From the NCBI GenBank assembly GCA_023390815.1, contig JAEWCC010000062.1:1-42070 (forward strand): 42,070 bases of DNA. Direction: 5' to 3'. A model generated the notes under the pieces. That model was not told where the DNA came from, made no database searches, and saw nothing but the letters and a program-made list of their open reading frames with translations. The position numbers and the translations under genes are program-made. This document shows, in pieces, positions 7,139 through 15,427 of the stretch. Every line of letters begins with the position of its first letter. The first letter of the stretch is position 1. The DNA comes from Bacillota bacterium. Lineage in GTDB: Bacteria > Bacillota > Clostridia > Christensenellales > SZUA-584.

Positions 7139-8185
7139 TTGGATATTTTTGTCACGATTCTCAGCATCATCGGCGCGATACTGATCATCGGTATCATTAT
7201 CATGGTGCATGAGCTGGGCCACTACAGCATAGGCCGCGCATGCAAAATTAAAATCGTTGAATTTGCCGTTGGTTTTGGCCCCAAGATTAAAAGCTGGGTT
7301 AAAAACGGCATCAAATATTCCGTCCGCTGGCTGCCGGTCGGAGGCTTCACGAAGTTTTACGGAGAGGACGAAGACAGCGACGAGGCGATGGCCTTCAATA
7401 ATCAGCCCGCAGGCCGACGCGCGCTGACCATTGCGGCAGGCCCGATTTACAACATCCTGTTTGCGTTTCTTCTCGTGGTCGTTACGCTGTGCGCGTTTGG
7501 CGACTATGTGCCGACCGTCGGCCAGGTATGGGCAGGAAGCCCCGCCGAGGCCGCTGGGCTCAAGGACGGTGACGTCATCCTCGAGATGAACGGCGTCAAA
7601 ATGGACTTTATCATGGAAGTCGACGCGTCGAAGCGAGCGTCCGACGGCGTATCCATGCCGATCACAGTGAAGCGCGGCGACGAGGTGCTGTCGCTCAATG
7701 TGCCTTATGAACCGAATCTGACCGATCCCCAGGGCAATATTCAACCGGATAAAAACATCGGAATATATATCGGCTCGGAGCGCGTTACGTATTCGATACC
7801 GGAGGCGTTCGGGCTTTCCTTCAAATGGATGTATCTGCTCGTGCGCGAAACGATATTTGCCTTGCTCGGCCTGTTCGCGGGACATACCGAGAACGCGGGC
7901 AGCATCGTCATTATCGTATCGTACCTAGGACAGGCGCTTCGGAGCAGCCTTGAAAATGTGCTGCGGCTGGGCGTCGCCATCAGCGCGAGCCTCGCGGTCA
8001 TGAACCTGCTTCCTCTCCCCGCGCTGGACGGCGGCAGGCTGGTGTTTATCGCCATCGAAAAGATATTCAAAAAGCCGGTGCCCCGGAATGTGGAGGGTAT
8101 GATTCACTTCATTGGTTTCGCGGCGCTGATGCTCTTCATCGTGTTTTTGGTATTCAACGATATCAGAACGCTTATAGGCAGCTGA
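7139..8185 (+). CDS. rseP: Site-2 protease family zinc metalloprotease RseP
   Basis: Intramembrane protease that cuts anti-sigma factors and signal peptide remnants within the membrane. First membrane helix residues 4-23, directly followed by HELGH (residues 24-28), the zinc-binding motif. A PDZ domain covers about residues 110-190 (VGQVWAGSPAEAAGLKDGD is the carboxylate-binding loop). The second zinc site motif, NLLPLPALDGGRL, lies in a C-terminal helix. AAAGGAGG (7124-7131) is 7 nt from TTG 7139, which I prefer; GTG 7133 is too close. At 348 residues it is shorter than many homologues (~420) and has a single PDZ. ispG starts one base after its stop. Confidence 0.93.
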   Translation: MDIFVTILSIIGAILIIGIIIMVHELGHYSIGRACKIKIVEFAVGFGPKIKSWVKNGIKYSVRWLPVGGFTKFYGEDEDSDEAMAFNNQPAGRRALTIAAGPIYNILFAFLLVVVTLCAFGDYVPTVGQVWAGSPAEAAGLKDGDVILEMNGVKMDFIMEVDASKRASDGVSMPITVKRGDEVLSLNVPYEPNLTDPQGNIQPDKNIGIYIGSERVTYSIPEAFGLSFKWMYLLVRETIFALLGLFAGHTENAGSIVIIVSYLGQALRSSLENVLRLGVAISASLAVMNLLPLPALDGGRLVFIAIEKIFKKPVPRNVEGMIHFIGFAALMLFIVFLVFNDIRTLIGS

Positions 8186-8186
8186 T

Positions 8187-9236
8187 ATGGTGAAAGCCGA
8201 GACAAGACGCGTTTCATTCGGGGGTATAACCATCGGCGCAGACAGCCCCGTGCTGATTCAGTCCATGACCAACACCGATACTGCGGACGCAGAGACAACG
8301 GCGGCGCAGATCGCCGCGCTGGAAGCCGCGGGCTGCGAGGCGGTGCGCTGCGCGTTCTATGCCAAAGAGTGCGCTCCCGCTTTTAAAGAGATCAAACAGA
8401 CGATGCACGTACCGCTCATCGCGGACGTGCATTTTGACGCGGAGCTGGCCGTGCTCGCGATGGAAAATGGCGCGGACAAGGTGCGCATCAATCCGGGCAA
8501 CCTGCGCGGCTCCTTAAAGCGCGTGGTGGACTGCGCAAAGCAGAACGACGCTGCACTGCGCGTCGGTGTCAACTCCGGCTCGCTCGAGCAGGAACTGATC
8601 GAGGAGTACGGCGGGCCTACGCCGGAGGCGCTCGCGAAGAGCGCGCTGAACTGGACGCAGCGCGTATACGCCATGGGCTTTGAGCGCGTGGTGGTTTCGA
8701 TCAAGGCATCGAGCGTGCCGGTCTGCGTAGAGGCGAACCGGCTGTTCGCCGCGGAGTGTGACGCGCCGCTGCATATCGGCATCACCGAGGCGGGCACGTA
8801 TGAGAACGCCATCATCAAATCTGCGGCGGGGCTGGGCGCGCTGCTGCTGGATGGCATCGGCGATACGGTGCGCGTTTCTATCACGGGCGATCCGGTGCAG
8901 GAGGTGGGCGCGGCAAGGCGCATCCTGCAGGCGTGCGGCGTGCGCACGTTCTATCCGGAGGTCATCAGCTGCCCCACATGCGCGCGCACGGGCATCGACG
9001 TGGCCGCACTGGCGCGCCGGGTGGAGTCGCTGCTGATCGAGATGGACAAGCCGGTCGTCGCGGCGGTGATGGGCTGTATCGTGAACGGGCCGGGCGAGGC
9101 GAAGCACGCCGACATCGGCATCGCGGGCGGAGGCGCGGGCAAGGCCGCGCTGTTTGCCGGAGGGAAGCTTGTCCGCACCGGCACTGAAGAAGAAATATTC
9201 GAGCAATTCGCAAGATATATCAAAGAGAACTTTTAA
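8187..9236 (+). CDS. ispG: 4-hydroxy-3-methylbut-2-enyl diphosphate synthase (flavodoxin)
   Basis: Penultimate MEP pathway enzyme, an iron-sulphur protein that turns MEcPP into HMBPP. 349 residues. N-terminal TIM-barrel part with VLIQSMTNTDTADAETTAAQI and ADVHFDAELA. The C-terminal 4Fe-4S domain has ISCPTCARTGIDV and MGCIVNGPGEAKHADIGIAGG, giving the expected three Cys and a Glu ligand. ATG 8187 is one base after the rseP stop, so the two are translationally coupled. Together with dxr it places two MEP steps next to the prenyl-chain enzyme UppS. Confidence 0.96.
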   Translation: MVKAETRRVSFGGITIGADSPVLIQSMTNTDTADAETTAAQIAALEAAGCEAVRCAFYAKECAPAFKEIKQTMHVPLIADVHFDAELAVLAMENGADKVRINPGNLRGSLKRVVDCAKQNDAALRVGVNSGSLEQELIEEYGGPTPEALAKSALNWTQRVYAMGFERVVVSIKASSVPVCVEANRLFAAECDAPLHIGITEAGTYENAIIKSAAGLGALLLDGIGDTVRVSITGDPVQEVGAARRILQACGVRTFYPEVISCPTCARTGIDVAALARRVESLLIEMDKPVVAAVMGCIVNGPGEAKHADIGIAGGGAGKAALFAGGKLVRTGTEEEIFEQFARYIKENF

Positions 9237-9292
9237 CGGAATCCGCAACTTCCCGAAAGGTTGGCAAGCAACCGCCGGGGTACTTTGACCGT

Positions 9293-9340
9293 TCCTTTAA
9301 AAAGGAGCAGAGAAAATTGCGCGTTTTGTTGTTTGCATGA
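9293..9340 (+). promoter_or_regulatory. Possible leader mini-ORF and hairpin before polC
   Basis: AAAGGAG (9301-9307) is correctly spaced from a TTG (9317) that opens a 7-codon frame, M-R-V-L-L-F-A, ending in TGA 9338-9340, 15 nt before the polC start. The same Shine-Dalgarno is the 3' arm of a small hairpin (TCCTT/AAGGA, 9293-9306). This may be chance, or a leader peptide affecting polC translation. Confidence 0.3.
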
Positions 9341-9355
9341 TAAGAGGAGAACGCT

Positions 9356-12300
9356 TTGAAGCAGGGAGACTTTTTTTCCGCGTTGAAAGACAGCGTGAAG
9401 ATCGACGAGCGGCTGGAGCTGCGCTTTATCAAGATCCAGCACGACACCAAGCGCAAGGAGTATTTGGCGCGGTTTGAGAGCGAGCCGCTGCCTGTACAGG
9501 TGTATCTCGAGATCGAGCGTTTTGTACGCGGGGCGCTGGGTGAAAGCGCGTATCCGGTGATCGCGTATCACGGCGCGGAGCAAATTTCTCCCGAAAAGCT
9601 TGCCGACCATGCGCGGGAGCTGCTGTGCGCGAAGGACAGGGCGCTTGCGCCGTTTTTGCAGCGCGCGGAGTTCGCCGTCGAGGGCAGTCTGTTGCGCATC
9701 GATTTCGCGGAGCCGTTCGGACGCGATCTGTTTGCGGAATCCGGCCTCGCCCAGTATATCAGCGGTTACTTCAAACGCTGCTTCGGGATGGAGCTGGTGG
9801 TGAAGACCACGGCGGACGCGAAAAAGGCACCGCGGCAGCGTAAGGAATCCACCGCGCCCGCGCCGGAAAAGGCTGCGGATGCGCCGGAGGCAGCGATGTC
9901 TGCGGACGATATCCCGCCGTGGGAGGACGCGCCTAAGGTGATGGCGCCCGCGCCCAAAAAGCAGGAAGTGCCGAAGCCTGCCGCGAAGTCAGCCGAAAAG
10001 AAGCCCACCGACAAAAAGGAAGCGGAAAAACCCGTACCAACCAATCTGATCCACGGCAAGAAGATACCGTGCGAGCTGACCGCCGTGCGCGACATCGGGG
10101 AGACGACCGGCCTGTGCGCGATCACCGGTGGCGTGATCGACGTCAAATCATTTGATATCAAAAACGAGGCGCGCGGGCAGAAGTCCATCGTGGTGTTCGG
10201 CGTCACCGACCTTTCCTCCACGATCACGTGCAAGGCGTTCGTGCCGCGCGACAAGTGCGAGGAGATCAAGCAGCGGCTTACCTCCGCGCCCGCGGTATAC
10301 GTGATTGGCACGGCGGCCTACGACGCATACTCGCGCGAGGTGGTCATCTCCGTCAAATACATCGAGGAAACCAAGGCCGCAAAACGCAAGGACGAGGCGG
10401 AGGTCAAACGCGTCGAGCTGCACATGCACACCAACATGAGCGCGCTCGACGGCATGGCAGACGAGGCCGACGTGGTAAAACGTGCGGCGGAATTCGGCCA
10501 CGAGGCGGTGGCGATTACCGACCACGGCGTGGTGCAGGCGTTCCCGCGCGCGTTCGACGCGTCCAAGAAGAGCGGCATCAAGGTCATCTACGGCATGGAA
10601 GCCTACCTCATCGATGATACAGGCGAAACCTACCGCGAGGAGTTCGCGGACGAATACGTCGTGTTCGATTTGGAGACGACGGGCCTCAACCCGCGCAAAT
10701 GCGGTATCACCGAGATTGGCGCGGTGCGCTTAAAGCATGGTGAGATCGTCGATACGTTCTGCACGTTCGTCAACCCCGGCCAGCCCATCAGTGCGGAGAT
10801 CACCGCGAAAACCGGCATCACCGACGCGATGGTCAAGGACGCGCCCGACATGGGCACGGCGCTCGCGATGTTTCAGGCGTTCGCGGGGGATACGCATCTG
10901 GCCGCGCATAACGCCTCGTTCGATTTAAGCTTCATCTACACCCATGGCGACGACTACGGCATCAGCTTTCCAAACCCGTGCCTCGATACGCTGTGGCTGT
11001 TTAAACGCATCATGCCTGGCCACCGCAGCTACAGCCTCGGCAAGTTCGCGGCGGATTTTGGCATCGAGTTCCGGCACCACCGCGCGCTGGACGACGCCGA
11101 AGCGACCGCGAAGCTCATGAAGATCTGCATGGATTCCGCGAAAGAAACGACAGGACATGTGCCCTCGGTCGATGAGAAGACGCTGCCCGTGTACCACGCC
11201 ATTCTACTGTGCAAAAACGCTGCGGGGCTGCGTAACCTGTACGAGCTCGTCAGCGATTCGCATATGCACCATTTCTACCGCCGTCCGCGTGTGTTAAAGT
11301 CTTTGCTGATTTCGCACCGTGAAGGGCTGATACTCGGCAGCGCGTGCGAGCAGGGCGAACTGATTCAGGCCATCCTGCGCTACGCGTCCGACGGGGAACT
11401 CAAGCACATCACGGATTTCTACGACTACCTTGAGGTGCAGCCCGACGGCAACAACATGTTCATGGTGCGCGAGGGACGCTTGCGCGGTATCGAGGACGTG
11501 CGCGACATCACGCGGCGCGTCATCCGCCTCGGCGAGGCAACGGGCAAGCCCGTTGCCGCAACGTGCGACGTGCATTTTCTGGAGCCGCAGGACGAATACT
11601 TCCGGCGCATCCTGATGCACGGACAGGGCTTTACCGACGCCGACAATCAGGCACCGCTCTATTTCCGCACAACCGCGGAGATGCTCGCGGAGTTCAAGTA
11701 CCTCGGTGACGAGAAGGCGAAGGAGATCGTCATCGAGGTGCCGCGCAGCATCGCGGCGCAGATTGAAAAGATACAGTTGCTGCCCGACGATACCGCGATG
11801 CCGACGATCGAAGACTCGGCGGAGAAGCTCTCCAAAATGTGCTGGGATACCGCGCGGGAAATGTATGGCGACCCGCTGCCGGAGATCGTGCAGGAGCGCC
11901 TCGACCAGGAGCTTGGCAACATCATCAAGCACGGCTACGATGTGCTGTACTATATCGCCTACGAACTCGTGAGCCATTCGCTGGGCGACGGCTACCTCGT
12001 GGGCTCGCGTGGTTCGGTCGGCTCCTCGCTCGCCGCGACGATGGCGGGCATCACGGAGGTCAACGGTCTGCCGCCGCACTACGTCTGCCCCAACTGCAAA
12101 CACAGCGACTTTAACGTGGATACCGAAGAATATGCGACCGGGCCGGACCTGCCAGCGAAGGACTGCCCAATGTGCGGTACGGCTTATCGGCGCGATGGCT
12201 ACGGCATTCCGTTCGCGACATTCCTCGGCATCGATGCGGATAAGGTGCCGGATATCGACCTCAACTTCTCCGGCGATTACCAGCCGAGGGCGCACGAATT

Positions 12301-13672
12301 TATTTTGGACTTTTTCGGCCACGACCACGTGTTCCGCGCGGGCACGATCAGCAGCGTGAAGGAGCAGACGGCCTACGGCTTCGTGAAGAGCTACTTGCAG
12401 GAGCGCGGCATTGTCGCGAGCCGCGCCGAGATTGACCGGCTGACCAAGGGCGTATCGGGCACGAAGCGCACTACGGGCCAGCACCCGGGCGGCCTCGTCA
12501 TATTGCCCAAGGAGCGCGATATCCACGAGTTCACGCCCATCCAGTACCCCGCGAACGACGAGGACTCGGGCAGCGTCACGACGCACTACAACTTCAACTC
12601 GCTGCACGACCGGCTCATTAAGCTCGATATACTCGGCCACGACGACCCGACCGCGCTGCACATGCTGCAGGAGCTGACGGGAATCGACCCCAAGGAGGTG
12701 CCGATCAACGACCCGGACACGCTGTCGCTGTTCTCGTCGCTGAAGGCGCTGCATTTAACGCCGGATCAGATACTCGGCACCGAGGTCGGCAGCATCGGCA
12801 TTCCCGAGTTCGGCACGAAGTTCGTTCGGCAGATTCTCGTGGAGACGCAGCCCACCACCATCGGCGAGCTCGTGCGTATCGCGGGCCTCTCGCACGGCAC
12901 GGACGTATGGCTCAACAACGCGCACGACCTCATCCAGAACGGCACGGCGAACCTGCGGCAGGTCATCTGTACGCGTGACGACATCATGAACTATCTCGTA
13001 TCCAAAGGCATGGACGCGCGCATGTCGTTCTTCATCATGGAGTCCGTCCGCAAAGGCAAGGGCCTCAAGGAGGACTGGGAAAACGCCATGCGCGAGGCAA
13101 GCGTACCGGAATGGTTCATCGACTCGTGCAAGAAGATCAAATACATGTTCCCGCGCGCGCATTCCGTAGCGTATGTCATGATGTCGCTGCGCATCGCGTA
13201 CTTCAAGGTGCACCATCCGCGCGCGTTCTACGCCACGTATTTCTCGGTGCGCGCCGATAACCTTGACGCACAGTACCTGCATTCCGCAGAGACGGTGCGC
13301 ATGCGGCTCGCCGCCATCGAGGCCAAGGGCAAAGCGGCGACCGCCATCGAGGCGGGCCAGGTGACAATTCTCGAAGTGGCGCTGGAGATGATCGAGCGCG
13401 GCATCGACTTTCTGCCGTGCGACCTCTACAAGAGCGACGCGACGCGCTGCGTGATCGAGGAGCAGGGCATCCGGCTGCCGTTCACCGCGATGGGCGGCAC
13501 GGGTGCATCGGCTGCGAAAGGCATCGTGCAGGCGCGGCAGCAGGGCGAATTTGTCTCCGTGGAGGAACTGAAAAAACGCGCCGGAATATCGAGCGCGGTC
13601 ATCGGTAAGCTGGAGGAGTACGGGTGCCTTAAAGGCATGGTCAAGAGCAGCCAATTGAGCCTTTTTGACTGA
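9356..13672 (+). CDS. polC: DNA polymerase III subunit alpha, PolC type
   Basis: Replicative polymerase of low-GC Gram-positives. 1438 residues, the standard length. Order: N-terminal domain (1-~160), a Pro/Ala/Lys-rich linker (~160-230), OB fold (~235-345), PHP domain from ~351 (VELHMHTNMSALDGMADEADV, AITDHG), a DnaQ-like 3'-5' exonuclease inserted in it at ~434-600 (VVFDLETTGLNP with catalytic D and E; HHRALDDAEAT), then palm, fingers and thumb. GSRGSVGSSLAATM, a four-Cys zinc site (CPNC...CPMC) and PDIDLNFSGDYQ with catalytic aspartates are seen. Start TTG 9356 with AGAGGAGA upstream. A terminator follows. Lies 119 bp after ispG, possibly in the same transcript. Confidence 0.98.
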   Translation: MKQGDFFSALKDSVKIDERLELRFIKIQHDTKRKEYLARFESEPLPVQVYLEIERFVRGALGESAYPVIAYHGAEQISPEKLADHARELLCAKDRALAPFLQRAEFAVEGSLLRIDFAEPFGRDLFAESGLAQYISGYFKRCFGMELVVKTTADAKKAPRQRKESTAPAPEKAADAPEAAMSADDIPPWEDAPKVMAPAPKKQEVPKPAAKSAEKKPTDKKEAEKPVPTNLIHGKKIPCELTAVRDIGETTGLCAITGGVIDVKSFDIKNEARGQKSIVVFGVTDLSSTITCKAFVPRDKCEEIKQRLTSAPAVYVIGTAAYDAYSREVVISVKYIEETKAAKRKDEAEVKRVELHMHTNMSALDGMADEADVVKRAAEFGHEAVAITDHGVVQAFPRAFDASKKSGIKVIYGMEAYLIDDTGETYREEFADEYVVFDLETTGLNPRKCGITEIGAVRLKHGEIVDTFCTFVNPGQPISAEITAKTGITDAMVKDAPDMGTALAMFQAFAGDTHLAAHNASFDLSFIYTHGDDYGISFPNPCLDTLWLFKRIMPGHRSYSLGKFAADFGIEFRHHRALDDAEATAKLMKICMDSAKETTGHVPSVDEKTLPVYHAILLCKNAAGLRNLYELVSDSHMHHFYRRPRVLKSLLISHREGLILGSACEQGELIQAILRYASDGELKHITDFYDYLEVQPDGNNMFMVREGRLRGIEDVRDITRRVIRLGEATGKPVAATCDVHFLEPQDEYFRRILMHGQGFTDADNQAPLYFRTTAEMLAEFKYLGDEKAKEIVIEVPRSIAAQIEKIQLLPDDTAMPTIEDSAEKLSKMCWDTAREMYGDPLPEIVQERLDQELGNIIKHGYDVLYYIAYELVSHSLGDGYLVGSRGSVGSSLAATMAGITEVNGLPPHYVCPNCKHSDFNVDTEEYATGPDLPAKDCPMCGTAYRRDGYGIPFATFLGIDADKVPDIDLNFSGDYQPRAHEFILDFFGHDHVFRAGTISSVKEQTAYGFVKSYLQERGIVASRAEIDRLTKGVSGTKRTTGQHPGGLVILPKERDIHEFTPIQYPANDEDSGSVTTHYNFNSLHDRLIKLDILGHDDPTALHMLQELTGIDPKEVPINDPDTLSLFSSLKALHLTPDQILGTEVGSIGIPEFGTKFVRQILVETQPTTIGELVRIAGLSHGTDVWLNNAHDLIQNGTANLRQVICTRDDIMNYLVSKGMDARMSFFIMESVRKGKGLKEDWENAMREASVPEWFIDSCKKIKYMFPRAHSVAYVMMSLRIAYFKVHHPRAFYATYFSVRADNLDAQYLHSAETVRMRLAAIEAKGKAATAIEAGQVTILEVALEMIERGIDFLPCDLYKSDATRCVIEEQGIRLPFTAMGGTGASAAKGIVQARQQGEFVSVEELKKRAGISSAVIGKLEEYGCLKGMVKSSQLSLFD

Positions 13673-13687
13673 AAGACGCGTTTTTGA

Positions 13688-13710
13688 GGGGCGGATGATC
13701 CGCCCCTTTT
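13688..13710 (+). terminator. Intrinsic terminator after polC
   Basis: GGGGCGGA (13688-13695) and TCCGCCCC (13699-13706) with a TGA loop, followed by TTTT. It closes the long rseP-polC transcription unit. Confidence 0.92.
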
Positions 13711-13933
13711 GATGGTATAAGATTTATTTTTTCCTTATAATATGTTTTATTATCGCTTCAAATCCATATAATACATTCCTGTTATCCCATACAACCGGCT
13801 AAACGCACGAAAACAAGAGCGAAAACGAGCGGCGGAGCGCCAGATTGACTGGCGGGCCAGCGGGCGGTTTGTTTGGACGCATTCAGAGCAATCTCAGGAA
13901 TCGTAATGCGGAAGGTTCTTCCTATAAGTTTAT
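13711..13933. other. Non-coding space between polC terminator and ldh control region
   Basis: No convincing gene. It contains a TATAAT at 13767-13772 without a clear -35, and a hairpin CGCCAG/CTGGCG (13838-13854) within a GC-rich patch (13828-13870) in otherwise AT-rich DNA. I see no tRNA, ORF or known riboswitch motif. Confidence 0.5.
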
Positions 13934-13990
13934 GTTATACCCCGTATAACGAAATCGCACTTTCAATCGTCTCTTCGGCTGTATTATAAT
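13934..13990 (+). promoter_or_regulatory. ldh promoter with upstream inverted-repeat operator
   Basis: TATAAT (13985-13990) lies 18 bp from TTTCAA (13961-13966). Just upstream is a perfect 7+7 inverted repeat, GTTATAC-CCC-GTATAAC (13934-13950). Its placement directly before the -35 box suits a transcription factor site, activator or repressor. It does not resemble the Rex consensus as I know it. Confidence 0.6.
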
Positions 13991-14059
13991 TCAACACAAA
14001 TCGCAAAAATATATATGAAAATTATATATAAATTTTAATCGTTGGAAAGGTCTACGAAA

Positions 14060-15010
14060 ATGAATACGGCAACAAAGAAGAGCAAGGTGGTCGTGGTCGG
14101 TGCGGGCAAGGTAGGTTCTACCGTTGCTTACACGATCATGATGAACAACCTGACGTCGGAAATCGTACTGGTGGATGTCGACCGGAATCGCGCGCGCGGC
14201 GAAGCGCTGGACATGAGCCACGGCATCGCGTATTTCAAGCAGGTTCTGATTCGCGACGGGGATTTTGACGACTGCGCCGACGCCGACGTCATCGTCATTT
14301 CGGCGGGCATCGGCCGTCAGCCCGGACAGACGCGTATCGACCTCGCGCGCACCAACGTCGCCGTTACGCGCGACATCGTGGCCCGCATTATGAAATACGC
14401 TTCCAACCCGCTGATCGTCGTCATCTCAAACCCGGTGGACGTGCTGACGTACCTCGTACAGAAGGAAAGCGGCCTGCGGCCCGGGCGCGTCATCGGCTCC
14501 GGCACGACGCTCGACACGGGGCGTTTCCGCTACCTCTTAAGCCAGCACTGCCAGGTGGACGTGCGCAACGTGCACGCGTACATCATCGGTGAGCACGGCG
14601 ACAGCGAAGTGCCGGTATGGAGCCGCGCTTCCATCGCGTCCAAGCCCTTCGATGAATACTGCGAAGACTGCCCGAAGCGCTGCCAGAATATCAACCGTCA
14701 GGTGATGTTTGAACAGACGCGCGACGGCGGCGCGGAGATCATCAAGATGAAGGGTTCCACGTTCTACGGCGTTGCGCAGGCTGCCACCCGTATCGTGGGC
14801 GCAATTTCCGGCGACGAGAACTCCGTGCTGACGGTTTCGAGCGTGCTGACCGGCCAGTATGGCATCACGGATGTGGCGCTGAGCCTGCCGTCAATCGTCA
14901 ACCACAATGGTATCGACCGGTATCTCGACATCCGCATCAGCGACGAGGAGACGCAGCAGTTGCTGCAGTCCGCGGAGAAACTCAAGGCGGTCATCCGCGA
15001 GGTCTGCTAA
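14060..15010 (+). CDS. ldh: L-lactate dehydrogenase
   Basis: NADH-dependent interconversion of pyruvate and L-lactate in fermentation. 316 residues from ATG 14060, with GGAAAGG (14044-14050) upstream; an in-frame TTG at 14042 lies before the Shine-Dalgarno and is rejected. The Rossmann motif is VVVGAGKVGSTVAY, the NAD-discriminating Asp is in LVDVD, the catalytic His is in IIGEHGDSEVPVWS, and MKGSTFYGVA matches LDH rather than MDH. The specificity loop reads SAGIGRQPGQTR: Arg86 sits where Bacillus LDH has Gln and malate dehydrogenases have Arg. As I recall some clostridial LDHs also have Arg here, so LDH remains the better call. Monocistronic, between its own promoter and terminator. Confidence 0.85.
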   Translation: MNTATKKSKVVVVGAGKVGSTVAYTIMMNNLTSEIVLVDVDRNRARGEALDMSHGIAYFKQVLIRDGDFDDCADADVIVISAGIGRQPGQTRIDLARTNVAVTRDIVARIMKYASNPLIVVISNPVDVLTYLVQKESGLRPGRVIGSGTTLDTGRFRYLLSQHCQVDVRNVHAYIIGEHGDSEVPVWSRASIASKPFDEYCEDCPKRCQNINRQVMFEQTRDGGAEIIKMKGSTFYGVAQAATRIVGAISGDENSVLTVSSVLTGQYGITDVALSLPSIVNHNGIDRYLDIRISDEETQQLLQSAEKLKAVIREVC

Positions 15011-15032
15011 TTTAACGCTTTCTATGGTAATG

Positions 15033-15066
15033 AACACGGGCAGTGCGTTCTGCCCGTGTTTTATTT
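15033..15066 (+). terminator. Intrinsic terminator of ldh
   Basis: AACACGGGCAG (15033-15043) and CTGCCCGTGTT (15050-15060) form a perfect 11-bp stem, followed by TTATTTT. Confidence 0.92.
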
Positions 15067-15098
15067 TCTCGTATTGATGATTGTTCCCGTTCGGCTAT

Positions 15099-15107
15099 TG
15101 GTATATT
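15099..15107 (+). promoter_or_regulatory. Extended -10 promoter of the 6S-like RNA
   Basis: TGGTATATT (15099-15107) is a TGn-extended -10 box. TTGTTC (15081-15086) is a possible -35 with a short 15-bp spacer. A start near 15113 would give the structured RNA described next. Confidence 0.45.
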
Positions 15108-15112
15108 AGACG

Positions 15113-15300
15113 GGGATCAGCGTTCCAGAACCTCGGGCCGTTTAACCGCAGACGTACGACCCTGTCGGCATGCAGTGACGACTGACCGATGTGAAGGGAG
15201 ACAGTGAAAGTATTGCGTCGGGTTGGCATGCAATTGGTCGGATTATGATGGAAAAAGACAGGCTGGCCGCTAGCCCTGTAAAAACGGCATCAGAACGCAG
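15113..15300 (+). ncRNA. Candidate 6S RNA
   Basis: About 190 nt with the overall shape of 6S RNA, which mimics an open promoter and holds housekeeping RNA polymerase in slow growth. Pairings found by eye: GCGTTC 15120-15125 with GAACGC 15293-15298; GCCGTTT 15137-15143 with AAACGGC 15282-15288; CCTGTC 15161-15166 with GACAGG 15257-15262; then a symmetric bubble of 15 nt on each side (15167-15181 and 15242-15256); then CTGACCGAT 15182-15190 with ATTGGTCGG 15233-15241 as the apical stem. The 3' side can also form a local hairpin around 15258-15280, as 6S RNAs do. The secD promoter lies downstream of it, so it is not a secD leader. No covariance model was run. Confidence 0.45.
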
Positions 15301-15344
15301 TTCAATGCGCATTTTCACGCGAAAAAAAGCTTTTTTTGGCGCGG

Positions 15345-15373
15345 TTGACTATTGGACAACCCGCGGTTATAAT
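15345..15373 (+). promoter_or_regulatory. Promoter of secD-secF
   Basis: TTGACT (15345-15350) and TATAAT (15368-15373) with the ideal 17-bp spacer. A perfect A7GCT7 palindrome (about 15322-15337) lies just upstream and could stop the preceding small RNA or act as an A-tract element. Confidence 0.88.
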
Positions 15374-15427
15374 GATAAGAGTTTTCATCAGATGCATTTA
15401 ATCGCACAAGGAGGACGCGTTTACGAT

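Noticed and set aside
9237..9355. T-box or other known riboswitch before polC
   Set aside because: A GGGGTAC-like stretch is present, but no antiterminator TGG-x-ACC-GCG element, specifier loop or terminator is seen.
11294..12754. Minus-strand frame of 486 codons inside polC
   Set aside because: Shadow of GC-rich coding DNA; Arg/His-rich product with no family features.
14060..15010. Calling the gene malate dehydrogenase because of Arg86
   Set aside because: The rest of the sequence (GEHGDSEVPVWS context, MKGSTFYGVA) is LDH-like, and Arg at this place is not exclusive to MDH.
15061..15340. Cobalamin, TPP, SAM or c-di-AMP riboswitch upstream of secD
   Set aside because: None of the consensus boxes I know is present, and a full promoter lies between this RNA and secD.
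15191..15427. Upstream extension of secD
   Set aside because: It lies across the candidate small RNA and the secD promoter; the protein part before MKKRQITKL has no SecD similarity.
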